Origin: Saprospiraceae bacterium | Lineage (GTDB): Bacteria > Bacteroidota > Bacteroidia > Chitinophagales > Saprospiraceae | Assembly (NCBI GenBank): GCA_020631355.1 | Contig: JAHDHL010000002.1 | Span: forward strand, 69,703 to 133,702 | Direction of reading: 5' to 3' | DNA: 64,000 bases | Shown here: positions 8,128 to 16,037 of the stretch, in pieces | How the letters are laid out: each line of letters opens with the position of its first letter | Numbering within the stretch: position 1 is the stretch's first letter | Translations under genes and position numbers: made by a program | Notes under the pieces: generated by a model | Seen by the model: only the letters and a program-made list of their open reading frames with translations | What the model was told of the DNA's origin: nothing | The model's database searches: none

Positions 8128-8535
8128 ATGGCAGGCATATTAGTTCCCATCACTATGTTCATCTGTGGAGCATTGATGATTATCGTAACGACCTATATCA
8201 ATAGGACAGCCAAGCATAAGGAAAGAATGGCTTTGATTGAGAATGGCTTGGATGCCAGTATTTTTGATAAGCCCAAAAAGGAAAAGAAACGAAAGGCAGA
8301 TCGTCCCCATAACAAATACAAGGCCCTCAAATATGGAATGATGGCAGTCGGTTTGGGATTGGGATTGATATTGGGAACATTCCTTAATGTATTCTTGAGA
8401 ATAGAGCCACTACCCCAATTTGCTATGATGTTGATCTGTGGCGGCGGCGCCCTAATCCAATACTATAATATCGTTGCGAAGAAAGAACGAGAGGAAAAGG
8501 ACAGACAAATGTATCAAAATGATGATTTGGTCTAA
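8128..8535 (+). CDS. Small inner-membrane protein, DUF6249-like
   Basis: A 135-residue protein with a first membrane helix at residues 4-22, then the conserved-looking juxtamembrane motif KERMALIENGLDASIF, a Lys-rich cytoplasmic loop (KPKKEKKRKADR) and two further hydrophobic helices at about 68-90 and 95-112. The pattern fits DUF6249, a family common in Bacteroidota and often next to ECF sigma genes. Molecular function unknown. It is driven by an ECF-type promoter (8053-8081) that matches those of the neighbouring sigma operon, so it is probably a member of that regulon. A strong terminator follows at 8597. Confidence 0.75.
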   Translation: MAGILVPITMFICGALMIIVTTYINRTAKHKERMALIENGLDASIFDKPKKEKKRKADRPHNKYKALKYGMMAVGLGLGLILGTFLNVFLRIEPLPQFAMMLICGGGALIQYYNIVAKKEREEKDRQMYQNDDLV

Positions 8536-8596
8536 TCCATCGTTCAGATAAGGCATATAAGAATTTGAGTCAGTCTAAACTCGAAGTCAGTGATGT

Positions 8597-8627
8597 GCGG
8601 CATTTCTAAGGAAATGCCGCTTTTTTT
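8597..8627 (+). terminator. Rho-independent terminator
   Basis: A perfect 10-bp stem (GCGGCATTTC with GAAATGCCGC), loop TAAG, then seven T. It ends the transcript of the membrane protein gene at 8128. Confidence 0.9.
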
Positions 8628-8635
8628 GATGTTCA

Positions 8636-9466
8636 TTAGCTTTTACTATCCAACCATTCCGGAACTTGGGATAACTCCATTCTTTCGGGCTCCAATAGTT
8701 GTTGTCGGGATAAGTCCATGACTAATGTTTGGTTTTCCATGCCATTCGGATATCGGGCAAGTGTGAGCTCCAACTTCCCCTTCTTCTTCCATTCAATATC
8801 TCTTACACTCCAAAGGGAGTCATGCAAATCCAATAAACAAAGCCCCGTTTTCTTATCCACAATTTTGGGAGTATCCACCCAATGGGACATCCGCATCTCC
8901 CTACTCCGGATTTCGATTTCGTACTGTCTCTCCGGAGAAAGGGTTTGTAAATGACCATTCTTTATGTATGAATCACTCAATTCTGAGATAAGGGTTCCGA
9001 ATGGCTTGAATCTCAGAATATCCATATTAGAGATAACGGTTGTGTAGCCATCTTCCATTTCCAATTCATATGCGAGATAATTCAATTCTGAATTCTTTTT
9101 CAATCTGCACTTCTTAAGTCTTGCCAAATCAAGTTCTATTTTCTTGAATCGCAGTGGCATCCAGATGCGTAACATCCTTTTGTCCACAAGGGAATATAGG
9201 GCCGTATTGATAAGCATTAATCCACTTACGAACATGACCAAAAACATGGATAAGGTCTTCCATGACAACCAACCTAGGGTATGGATGAGTTGATTTTGCC
9301 CATAAATGGACAGAACCATTAAGAACAACAATCCCATTGTGAAAAAAATATTAGGGAAAAACCTGATGATATCTTTTTTCTTACCCAATTCCAATATATT
9401 TAGAATCAATTCGAATCTAAACACAATATACCCCGATAAATAACAATTCCTTGTTTCCTTGTTCAT
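8636..9466 (-). CDS. Unknown membrane protein with two helices
   Basis: A 276-residue protein. Hydrophobic helices lie at about residues 37-56 (FFTMGLLFLMVLSIYG) and 70-92 (LSMFLVMFVSGLMLINTALY). The remaining two-thirds is soluble and beta-rich, with AYELEMEDGYTTVISN and a DLARLKKCRLKKN segment, reminiscent of PH-like domains that follow paired helices. No family recognised. It faces a second unknown two-helix protein across 42 bases of shared upstream DNA; both have a helix pair and a PH-like soluble part, so a functional link is possible. Confidence 0.6.
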   Translation of the reverse strand: MNKETRNCYLSGYIVFRFELILNILELGKKKDIIRFFPNIFFTMGLLFLMVLSIYGQNQLIHTLGWLSWKTLSMFLVMFVSGLMLINTALYSLVDKRMLRIWMPLRFKKIELDLARLKKCRLKKNSELNYLAYELEMEDGYTTVISNMDILRFKPFGTLISELSDSYIKNGHLQTLSPERQYEIEIRSREMRMSHWVDTPKIVDKKTGLCLLDLHDSLWSVRDIEWKKKGKLELTLARYPNGMENQTLVMDLSRQQLLEPERMELSQVPEWLDSKS

Positions 9467-9508
9467 AGTCTTATTACCCTTTCTACGACAATAACAAAAC
9501 GAAAACTT

Positions 9509-10639
9509 ATGTCTGCTTTAAAAAAGCAATTGGAAGTACTGGCACCTATTCTTGATATTGATATTGAGGATAGGGAATTCCTGAAAGCTATCCTGAAAGA
9601 AAAAGATGATAGCAATTTTGAGTACAAGCCCTACCTTTCATTATTGGAAGAATTATCCACTATGGATGACATACATCATGTAATGAGTCTCCCCGGCAAT
9701 TTTTCCACAGGTTCATTTTCAGGAAGAAGAAATCTAATCAACCAATACCTATTCCAAAAATTATTTAAAATCATACGAACTGAAAATCACATTGACAAAA
9801 CAGCATATATCTTAAATGATAATAACTCCATCATTCTGAATATTGATAATCAACAGTATGATCTAGGAGAGTCCAAAACTTCATTCAATCCCAAGGAACA
9901 CGAAATACACCAATTGAAACCTTTCATCAAAAGAACAGGTGAGGTCATGGAGTCCTATCTTAATTCTGGTGTATTGTATATTGGTTATCCGAAAAGTGAT
10001 TTTGACAGGAAATTCTCAAAATTCGAATATATCATTCTATATGTGAAATATGGACAAGAAAATATACTCAAGAAAATATCTAATATAGTTTGGCAACCCC
10101 TTTTCTTCAAACATGAATCGGGAATCATCAAACAAGGAGAATTCAATGGCATTACTTATACCCAGTCAAATGACAGCTTAGATATCGAGTGGGTAGACCA
10201 TCGTTCGATTTGGTTTTTTATTTTCATTCTTTCGCTGATATTCTTTGTTGGTATATCCATTAACAGCTACATGAAAAACCCCGATTTCCAAGGCATCTAT
10301 TATTTTATTATTCCACTAATCATTGTGGTATGTTCCTTATTATTTTCAATCATCTCGCACATCAATAGGAAGCGGTCCATATTCATCAATGAACATGAAT
10401 TGGGAATGGACAAGGGTAAGATTAATATTCCTTGGGAATACAAAAAAATCAGAATTGCACGAACGGATATCCTCAAGGTATTCGTAGGTAAAGGAAGGAC
10501 GGTTGAGGACGGTTCGTTTTACAAAGTGAACATCACCCAACACCCCGGAAAAAACATCATCATAACTGACGACTTAAGTCATGAAAAAGCACATTTCATA
10601 AAAGACCTTATTGACGATTTTATAACCAAAAAGGAATAA
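9509..10639 (+). CDS. Unknown membrane protein with C-terminal PH-like region
   Basis: A 376-residue protein. Residues 1-230 are soluble, Asp/Lys/Ile-rich and mostly helical at the start. Two membrane helices follow at about 234-253 (SIWFFIFILSLIFFVGI) and 262-286 (YYFIIPLIIVVCSLLFSII). The last 80 residues look like a PH-like beta domain (IFINEHELGMDKGKINIPWE, ILKVFVGKGRTVEDGSFY). No signal peptide, no recognised family. The gene is visibly richer in A and T than its neighbours, with many AAA, AAT and ATT codons. Confidence 0.6.
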   Translation: MSALKKQLEVLAPILDIDIEDREFLKAILKEKDDSNFEYKPYLSLLEELSTMDDIHHVMSLPGNFSTGSFSGRRNLINQYLFQKLFKIIRTENHIDKTAYILNDNNSIILNIDNQQYDLGESKTSFNPKEHEIHQLKPFIKRTGEVMESYLNSGVLYIGYPKSDFDRKFSKFEYIILYVKYGQENILKKISNIVWQPLFFKHESGIIKQGEFNGITYTQSNDSLDIEWVDHRSIWFFIFILSLIFFVGISINSYMKNPDFQGIYYFIIPLIIVVCSLLFSIISHINRKRSIFINEHELGMDKGKINIPWEYKKIRIARTDILKVFVGKGRTVEDGSFYKVNITQHPGKNIIITDDLSHEKAHFIKDLIDDFITKKE

Positions 10640-10724
10640 TTATCATTTTCTATGGATAAAATAGAATTCTTTGGCATTTCGGTTTTTATTTTAAAAGAAT
10701 ATTTCCTTACCTTAATTTCAACTT

Positions 10725-10758
10725 ATAAGATGACACTCAACATAAGATGACACTCAAC
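10725..10758. repeat. 17-bp tandem duplication
   Basis: ATAAGATGACACTCAAC occurs twice head to tail, at 10725-10741 and 10742-10758, between the unknown membrane gene and the alpha/beta hydrolase gene. It looks like a recent slippage or duplication event. Confidence 0.8.
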
Positions 10759-10847
10759 AATCACCTGATTGTCATTCTAATTACTCTACCACAAGCTCTA
10801 CTTACCTTCAACTATTTATTTTTCTTTTGAATTAGTATATCTAAATC

Positions 10848-11720
10848 ATGAACACCAAGGAGTGGAAAAATCTGGGTGATTATTTCTTATTTGAAGAATA
10901 TAAAATTTTCTTCAGGGATAATAAAACCCATCACAAACCAGTCATTCTTTTATTGCATGGATTCCCAACTGCTTCCTGGGATTGGTATAAGATATGGAAT
11001 AAACTAAAGGACGATTTCCACTTGATTACATTTGATTTTCTTGGGTTCGGATTTTCAGATAAGCCAAGAAAAAATAATTATTCAATTCATCAACAATCGG
11101 ATATTGCACTAAATTTCCTACAACATCTAGGTATTGAAAAATACCACATCATAGCACATGATTATGGTGTTTCTGTTGCACAGGAATTATATGCCAGAAA
11201 TATTGAAAAGAATATTCATGACATACAATCCATTTGTTTTTTGAATGGTGGAATTTTTGCAGAGATGCATCGTCCGGTACTGATTCAAAAATTAATGATT
11301 AGTCCCATAGGAGGATTACTTCCTTTATTTATCGGAAAATCATCATTAAAAAGAAATTTCAAAAAAATATTCGGGAAAAACACCCAAGCCAGTGAAGAAG
11401 AAATACAATCCTTTTGGGAACTGGTATCCTTTAATAATGGAAAATGGGTATTTCCAAAATTGATTCGATATATGTTGGATAGAAAAAAATACAGGGACAG
11501 ATGGTGCTTGCCATTGATTCAGCCCCGCATTCCTATCCGACTCATCAATGGCAATCAGGACCCTATTTCAGGAAAGCATGTAGTCGAAAGGTATTTGGAA
11601 TTATACCCGGATGCAGACACCGTCAACTTGGCCTCCATTGGTCATTATCCCAATACGGAAGCTCCTGATGCAGTCATAAAATATTATAAGGAATTTTATC
11701 AAAATCATTTTAAGGAATGA
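10848..11720 (+). CDS. Alpha/beta hydrolase, MEST/haloalkane dehalogenase-like
   Basis: A 290-residue soluble hydrolase. LLLHGFPTASWDW (34-46) is the oxyanion region. The nucleophile is an aspartate, D105, in AHDYGVSVAQE, as in epoxide hydrolases and haloalkane dehalogenases. The acid is in NGNQDPIS and the histidine in ASIGHYPN. Colinear motifs CFLNGGIFAEMHRPVLIQKL and GNQDPI strongly recall the animal protein MEST/PEG1 and its bacterial relatives, whose substrates are unknown. It is 62 bases upstream of the lipoxygenase-fold gene. A second paralogue is at 39391. The gene is AT-rich like the one before it. Confidence 0.82.
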   Translation: MNTKEWKNLGDYFLFEEYKIFFRDNKTHHKPVILLLHGFPTASWDWYKIWNKLKDDFHLITFDFLGFGFSDKPRKNNYSIHQQSDIALNFLQHLGIEKYHIIAHDYGVSVAQELYARNIEKNIHDIQSICFLNGGIFAEMHRPVLIQKLMISPIGGLLPLFIGKSSLKRNFKKIFGKNTQASEEEIQSFWELVSFNNGKWVFPKLIRYMLDRKKYRDRWCLPLIQPRIPIRLINGNQDPISGKHVVERYLELYPDADTVNLASIGHYPNTEAPDAVIKYYKEFYQNHFKE

Positions 11721-11782
11721 TGTAAACTAGGAAGTTGCACATTTGAATAATGAAGCAAAATCCATATTAAATCTTAAAAATC

Positions 11783-13678
11783 ATGGAAACCAATGAAAAA
11801 TCAGTCATCTCCAAAATCTTCTCTTTTTTCAGGAAGCTTTTTGGCAAGGAGGAAGACCATGCCCATCCGAAAAAATTACCTGTCAAATTATTGTTTGGCT
11901 TCGACCAGGTACCAGCCATTCCATTTGATTTGGAAGAACTAATCGAAACACTCGTCCTCTTATCCCAGAGGGCCAAGGCTACAGAACAAGCCAAGAATGG
12001 CCTCACCAATGTCTATGAAATCAAAGGACACAAGGCCAATAGTTACAGTTATCTTTTCGGACAGACAGGCACACAACCAGACGAGGAGGCAAGAAAAAAA
12101 TTACTGGATAGTCTACGGAATCTGGGACCACTCGGCATCTTCAAGCATAAGTTGACTGAAAAGCATCTGACTGATTCAGAATTCGGTAGTGTTTCTCAAA
12201 ATAGTGATGACCTGACCCTACTCAGTCTTGATCATCCGGACCAATATGCCATGTCGTGGACCAATTATTTCGATCTTCACGACGAATACAAGGAAGAATA
12301 CCTGGCGGCTTACTCCAAGACCCTGACAGACCGTGAGGCAGCCAATAAGGCATTTTTCCCAATGTTAGCAGAAAACGGTCTGGCCATCAATCTTAGAATC
12401 ACAGAAAAGATAGGCAAGGAAAAAGCACTCGGACTCAAAGCAGACTTAGGAAGTGACTGGACGGATGAAATGCAACATTTGGCAGACAAGGATTTGCTCT
12501 ATGCCATAGATTTCAGGGATACATTCAATGATTTCGGCCCTGAGATGCTTCATAATTCCACTCATTTCACCCCAAGTACGCTCATGCTACTCAGACAGGA
12601 CGCCACTACCAAGGATTTGACACCATTTGCTATCCAAGTCAGTGGCCAGAATGGCACAGGTAAACAATTCTACCATGCGGATAAGACCAAGGACGGAGCA
12701 TGGCTGTATGCGATGCAAGCTGTAAAGGTATCAACCACGGTATACGGCATATGGCTCGGTCATGTGTATCATTGGCACATTGTCACTGCGGCCATGCAAA
12801 TGTGTATGTTGAATAATTTTGATAATGACCATCCGATTTACAAATTATTGGCCCCGCATTCTGAATATCTCATTGCTTTCGATGATGCATTATTATTACT
12901 CTGGAAAAATACGGCACCTCCGACCTCCATCGCTTCCAGTAAGTTATTCCTACAATTGTGCAACAACTTCGCTACGGGCAGGAACTTCTTTGATGATGAC
13001 CCTAAGCATAGCTTAGCCAATCTGGGAATTACTTTCGAGGACTTCACCGTAAATGAGCATTGGGACAAGTACCCCATCATCAAGCAGCAATTACAAATCT
13101 GGGATGCTACCGAAAGATACGTCAAGGTTTTTGTTGAGCAGAGTTATAAAACAAATGATGATGTTAAGAATGACACCCAACTACAAGCCTGGATTAAGGA
13201 CAGTGCTTCTCCTGATGAGGGCAATATCAAAGGGCTTCCTACCATGGATACCAAAGCTGCATTGAAGCAGGTACTGACCAGTTATCTGTATAGAATTACC
13301 ATGCATGGATGTTCCAGAATGAACAAGGCGGCCAATCCGGCATTGACCTTTGTAGGTAATTTTCCTCCTACACTACACAAGTCGGATATTCCAGGGCCAA
13401 ATGCAAATATCAGTACGGAGGAACTCCTGGAATATATGCCCCTTACGGGAACCATCGGCAGGATGATGACATTCTTCTTCACCTTTATTTTCTCGGCACC
13501 CTACAAACCATTCATTCCTATTGGAGGTATGGATGTGAATCTTCCTTTCGGTAATAGCTTGTCCGACCCAAGAAATGAGGCAGCGGTCAGGTTCAGGGAA
13601 GATATCGCTGAATTCATCCAGCAATTCGATACCGATTCTCCTATCGTCCACCAATGGCCCGCAAGTGTGGAAACATAA
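11783..13678 (+). CDS. Lipoxygenase-fold protein with missing iron ligands
   Basis: A 631-residue protein resembling the catalytic domain of lipoxygenases. DLLYAIDFRDTF, DLTPFAIQVSG, NDHPIYKLLAPHSEYLI and FVGNFPPTL line up with the canonical LLFVVDY, KPLAIEL, LHPIYKLLHPH and YVPNRPTL. An ungapped alignment over the first metal site places canonical His 1 at G322 and His 2 at H327 (LGHVYHWH). At the second site, MHGCSRMN, the expected H-x3-N appears as H508 or C510 with N514. The chain ends in SVET about 30 residues early, so the C-terminal isoleucine ligand is also absent. It may bind metal differently or be non-catalytic. No signal peptide. A terminator palindrome follows. Confidence 0.65.
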   Translation: METNEKSVISKIFSFFRKLFGKEEDHAHPKKLPVKLLFGFDQVPAIPFDLEELIETLVLLSQRAKATEQAKNGLTNVYEIKGHKANSYSYLFGQTGTQPDEEARKKLLDSLRNLGPLGIFKHKLTEKHLTDSEFGSVSQNSDDLTLLSLDHPDQYAMSWTNYFDLHDEYKEEYLAAYSKTLTDREAANKAFFPMLAENGLAINLRITEKIGKEKALGLKADLGSDWTDEMQHLADKDLLYAIDFRDTFNDFGPEMLHNSTHFTPSTLMLLRQDATTKDLTPFAIQVSGQNGTGKQFYHADKTKDGAWLYAMQAVKVSTTVYGIWLGHVYHWHIVTAAMQMCMLNNFDNDHPIYKLLAPHSEYLIAFDDALLLLWKNTAPPTSIASSKLFLQLCNNFATGRNFFDDDPKHSLANLGITFEDFTVNEHWDKYPIIKQQLQIWDATERYVKVFVEQSYKTNDDVKNDTQLQAWIKDSASPDEGNIKGLPTMDTKAALKQVLTSYLYRITMHGCSRMNKAANPALTFVGNFPPTLHKSDIPGPNANISTEELLEYMPLTGTIGRMMTFFFTFIFSAPYKPFIPIGGMDVNLPFGNSLSDPRNEAAVRFREDIAEFIQQFDTDSPIVHQWPASVET

Positions 13679-13703
13679 ACCATTGATGGGCCTATAATAC
13701 TTA

Positions 13704-13737
13704 AGAGGCGATGACATCATATGATGTCATCGCCTCT
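13704..13737. terminator. 34-bp perfect palindrome, bidirectional terminator
   Basis: A 17-bp arm beginning AGAGGCGATGACATCAT is followed directly by its reverse complement. It lies between the convergent lipoxygenase-fold gene and the persulfide dioxygenase gene. On the plus strand it is followed by CTTTGTTC. It would form a very stable hairpin in either transcript. Confidence 0.75.
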
Positions 13738-13766
13738 CTTTGTTCATATCTAATGGAATGGGAATC

Positions 13767-15176
13767 CTAGCTTTTGCTACAGGCCATTTCGACCGTAGGG
13801 AATCCGGCTGTCACCATATCCTTAAAACGTACTTGTACATTTATTAGGTTATGATATCCCCTGGTCTTTAGGATAGAAGCTGCGATAGTTGAACGGTATC
13901 CTCCTGCACAGTGGATATAGTATGCTGTTTCCTTATTGATTTCCGACATGTTATCATTAATGAAATCCAAGGGAAAGTTTTGTGCATTGACGATGTGCTG
14001 GCTGTCGTGTTCCCCTGGTTTCCTGACATCCAAAACAGGAACATCAGGATTTTCATTGAAGATTCCTTGGAATGTTGGGACATCGATACTGTGGACCGTA
14101 TCCATATCCTTTCCTGCGGCTACCCACGATTCGATACCTCCCTTGAGGTATCCCAATGTATGGTCGAAACCGACCCTTGCCAATCGTGTCACAGCTTCTT
14201 CTTCCTTACCCTCCGGACAAACCAATAGAATCGGTGTGGACAAATCAGGAATCAAGGCTCCAACCCAAGGAGCGAATCCTCCATTCAGTCCTATAAAAAT
14301 AGAATTGGGAATGAATCCCTTTACAAAATCCACCTGATGCCTGACATCCAGAATGAGTGCACCTGTAGAATCGGCCTTAGCTATAAAGGCATCGACGTCC
14401 AAGGCAACTGCTCCCCTATCCATCACTTCATAGAAGCTATCATATCCTTTTTTATTCATCATGGCATTCTGAGCGAAATACCTTGGCGGTGGAAGTAAGC
14501 CGTCCGTAAGTTCCTTAATGAATTCATCCCTAGTCATATCTGCCCTTAGGGCATAATTCATCTTTTTCTGATTGCCTAGGGTATCGAATGTTTCCTTTGA
14601 CATATTCTTACCACAAGCAGAACCGGCACCATGTGCAGGATAAACAATGACATCATCGGGTAAGGTCATGATTTTGGAACGTAGGCTATCAAATAACCAA
14701 CCTGCCAAATCCTCTTGGGTCAGGCCTGTTGCCTTTTGTGCCAAATCGGGTCGTCCCACATCTCCTATAAAGAGGGTGTCTCCCGTAAAGATGGCTTTTT
14801 CCTTACCGTTCTCATCCAAGAGCAAATAGGTTGTACTTTCTGGTGTATGGCCGGGAGTGTGTAAAACCTTAATCGTAATATTCCCTAACGAAAAAGTTTC
14901 CCCATCCTTGGCTTCATACTTCTCAAATTCAGTCTTTGCGCCCGGACCGAATACGATGGCAGCACCGGTTTTCTTGGAAAGGTCCAAGTGTCCGGATACA
15001 AAATCAGCGTGGAAATGGGTTTCAAAGATATATTTGATCTGAGCATTGGATGATTCTGCCTTCTTGATGTAAGGTTCAGGATTCCTGAGTGGGTCTATGA
15101 TAGCGACCTCACCATTACTCTCTATGAAGTAAGCGCCCTGTGCCAAACAACCTGTATATATCTGCTCTATTCTCAT
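13767..15176 (-). CDS. Persulfide dioxygenase-like metallo-beta-lactamase with two rhodanese domains
   Basis: A 469-residue protein joining an ETHE1/Blh-like MBL domain (about 1-240) to two rhodanese domains. The metal site is visible: THFHAD (H54, H56, D58), HTPGHT (H110), TGDTLF (D133) and YPAHGAG (H182). Rhodanese 1 (about 260-350) has a cysteine, C320, in VCPEGKEEEA. Rhodanese 2 (about 370-465) has a classic active loop HCAGGYRS with C423. Such CstB-like proteins oxidise persulfides to sulfite and thiosulfate, protecting against sulfide. The start is the ATG at 15176; an in-frame TTG lies 6 bases upstream. A full promoter is visible at 15219-15252. Confidence 0.88.
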   Translation of the reverse strand: MRIEQIYTGCLAQGAYFIESNGEVAIIDPLRNPEPYIKKAESSNAQIKYIFETHFHADFVSGHLDLSKKTGAAIVFGPGAKTEFEKYEAKDGETFSLGNITIKVLHTPGHTPESTTYLLLDENGKEKAIFTGDTLFIGDVGRPDLAQKATGLTQEDLAGWLFDSLRSKIMTLPDDVIVYPAHGAGSACGKNMSKETFDTLGNQKKMNYALRADMTRDEFIKELTDGLLPPPRYFAQNAMMNKKGYDSFYEVMDRGAVALDVDAFIAKADSTGALILDVRHQVDFVKGFIPNSIFIGLNGGFAPWVGALIPDLSTPILLVCPEGKEEEAVTRLARVGFDHTLGYLKGGIESWVAAGKDMDTVHSIDVPTFQGIFNENPDVPVLDVRKPGEHDSQHIVNAQNFPLDFINDNMSEINKETAYYIHCAGGYRSTIAASILKTRGYHNLINVQVRFKDMVTAGFPTVEMACSKS

Positions 15177-15218
15177 TATCAAAATTTTCTATTGGTACTA
15201 AAGTCCCCTAAGGGAGAA

Positions 15219-15252
15219 CAAAAGTAATAGATTTTGGAATGTATCCCTCCAA
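15219..15252 (-). promoter_or_regulatory. Promoter of the persulfide dioxygenase gene
   Basis: On the minus strand TACTTTTG (15226-15219) matches TAnnTTTG, and a TTG (15252-15250) lies 23 bases upstream. The transcript should start about 35 bases before the ATG at 15176. Confidence 0.55.
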
Positions 15253-15263
15253 TCCATTTGGGA

Positions 15264-16037
15264 TTAGCGACAATCCGCCTTGGAATGATAGGTGATACTT
15301 CGACGAATCGTATCCATACTGGTCTTACCCTTATAATGGTTTTCTTCTCTGGTATAACAAGTTATCCAATTCCCTTGTTCGTCATATTCATAACTGAGGT
15401 TATTTTTCCAGAACGGAATTCCATCCTCATCCAATTCCTCAATCACAACCCAATCTCCTTGTTCGTTCTTTAATCTGGTCTCGGTGCGGAGCAAGTCTTC
15501 TGAAACCTTTGCACCATCATCCCTACCCCATTTTTGGATTTCAACCTTACGGTTTCCATCATAACGATATATGATTTTTGAAATGAAATAAGGTTTCTTA
15601 TCTGCTACGACGGATTGGATTCTCTTTTCTTTCAGTCGGCCGGCTTCATCCCTAACCCATTCTTCCACATAGTAATCATACCATTCTGACTTGGATGTAT
15701 CCCATACCTTGGAAACATAACGACTCACCTTGCCCTGTTCATTCAGAATATAGAGTAATTTTTGTTGTGGAGCTATTTGGTTAATGATGGTATCTCCCTG
15801 GATATCGTACTGCCAGATTTCTTGCTTACTTGGCACGATTCTTTTTTGTAGGTTCCGGTCACAATCAAATATGAATTCCAAATCTCCTTCAGTCATCATT
15901 ATGGATCTGACCGGCCCCTCCAATTCTTCATCATAAATGGTTTCATATAGCGCATTGGATGTATATTCCCTTGGCTCATGGCAGGAAACCACCAAAAGGA
16001 TACAAAAAAACAGGAGTGGATTACGCAGGTGACTCAT
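15264..16037 (-). CDS. Lipoprotein with YD-type repeats
   Basis: A 257-residue protein. The ATG at 16037 gives a lipoprotein signal peptide with lipobox VVSC. An in-frame codon at 16100 would hide this signal behind 21 residues. The mature protein is built of repeating beta strands such as FDCDRNLQKR, YRYDGNRKVEIQK and YEYDEQGNWITCY, the spacing seen in YD/RHS-like sheet repeats of secreted proteins. The start overlaps the end of the SulP gene by 17 bases, so it is translationally coupled to it. Function unknown; it is probably anchored to the outer or inner membrane. Confidence 0.7.
   Translation of the reverse strand: MSHLRNPLLFFCILLVVSCHEPREYTSNALYETIYDEELEGPVRSIMMTEGDLEFIFDCDRNLQKRIVPSKQEIWQYDIQGDTIINQIAPQQKLLYILNEQGKVSRYVSKVWDTSKSEWYDYYVEEWVRDEAGRLKEKRIQSVVADKKPYFISKIIYRYDGNRKVEIQKWGRDDGAKVSEDLLRTETRLKNEQGDWVVIEELDEDGIPFWKNNLSYEYDEQGNWITCYTREENHYKGKTSMDTIRRSITYHSKADCR

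Noticed and set aside
10725-10758. The 17-bp tandem repeat as an operator pair or attachment site
   Set aside because: It has no symmetry and no integrase nearby; a simple duplication explains it.
11783-13678. An apparent intact HxxxxH lipoxygenase motif at HVYHWH (327-332)
   Set aside because: An ungapped alignment over the preceding 20 residues shows the first His of this motif is canonical His 2, and canonical His 1 is a glycine. The spacing is a coincidence.
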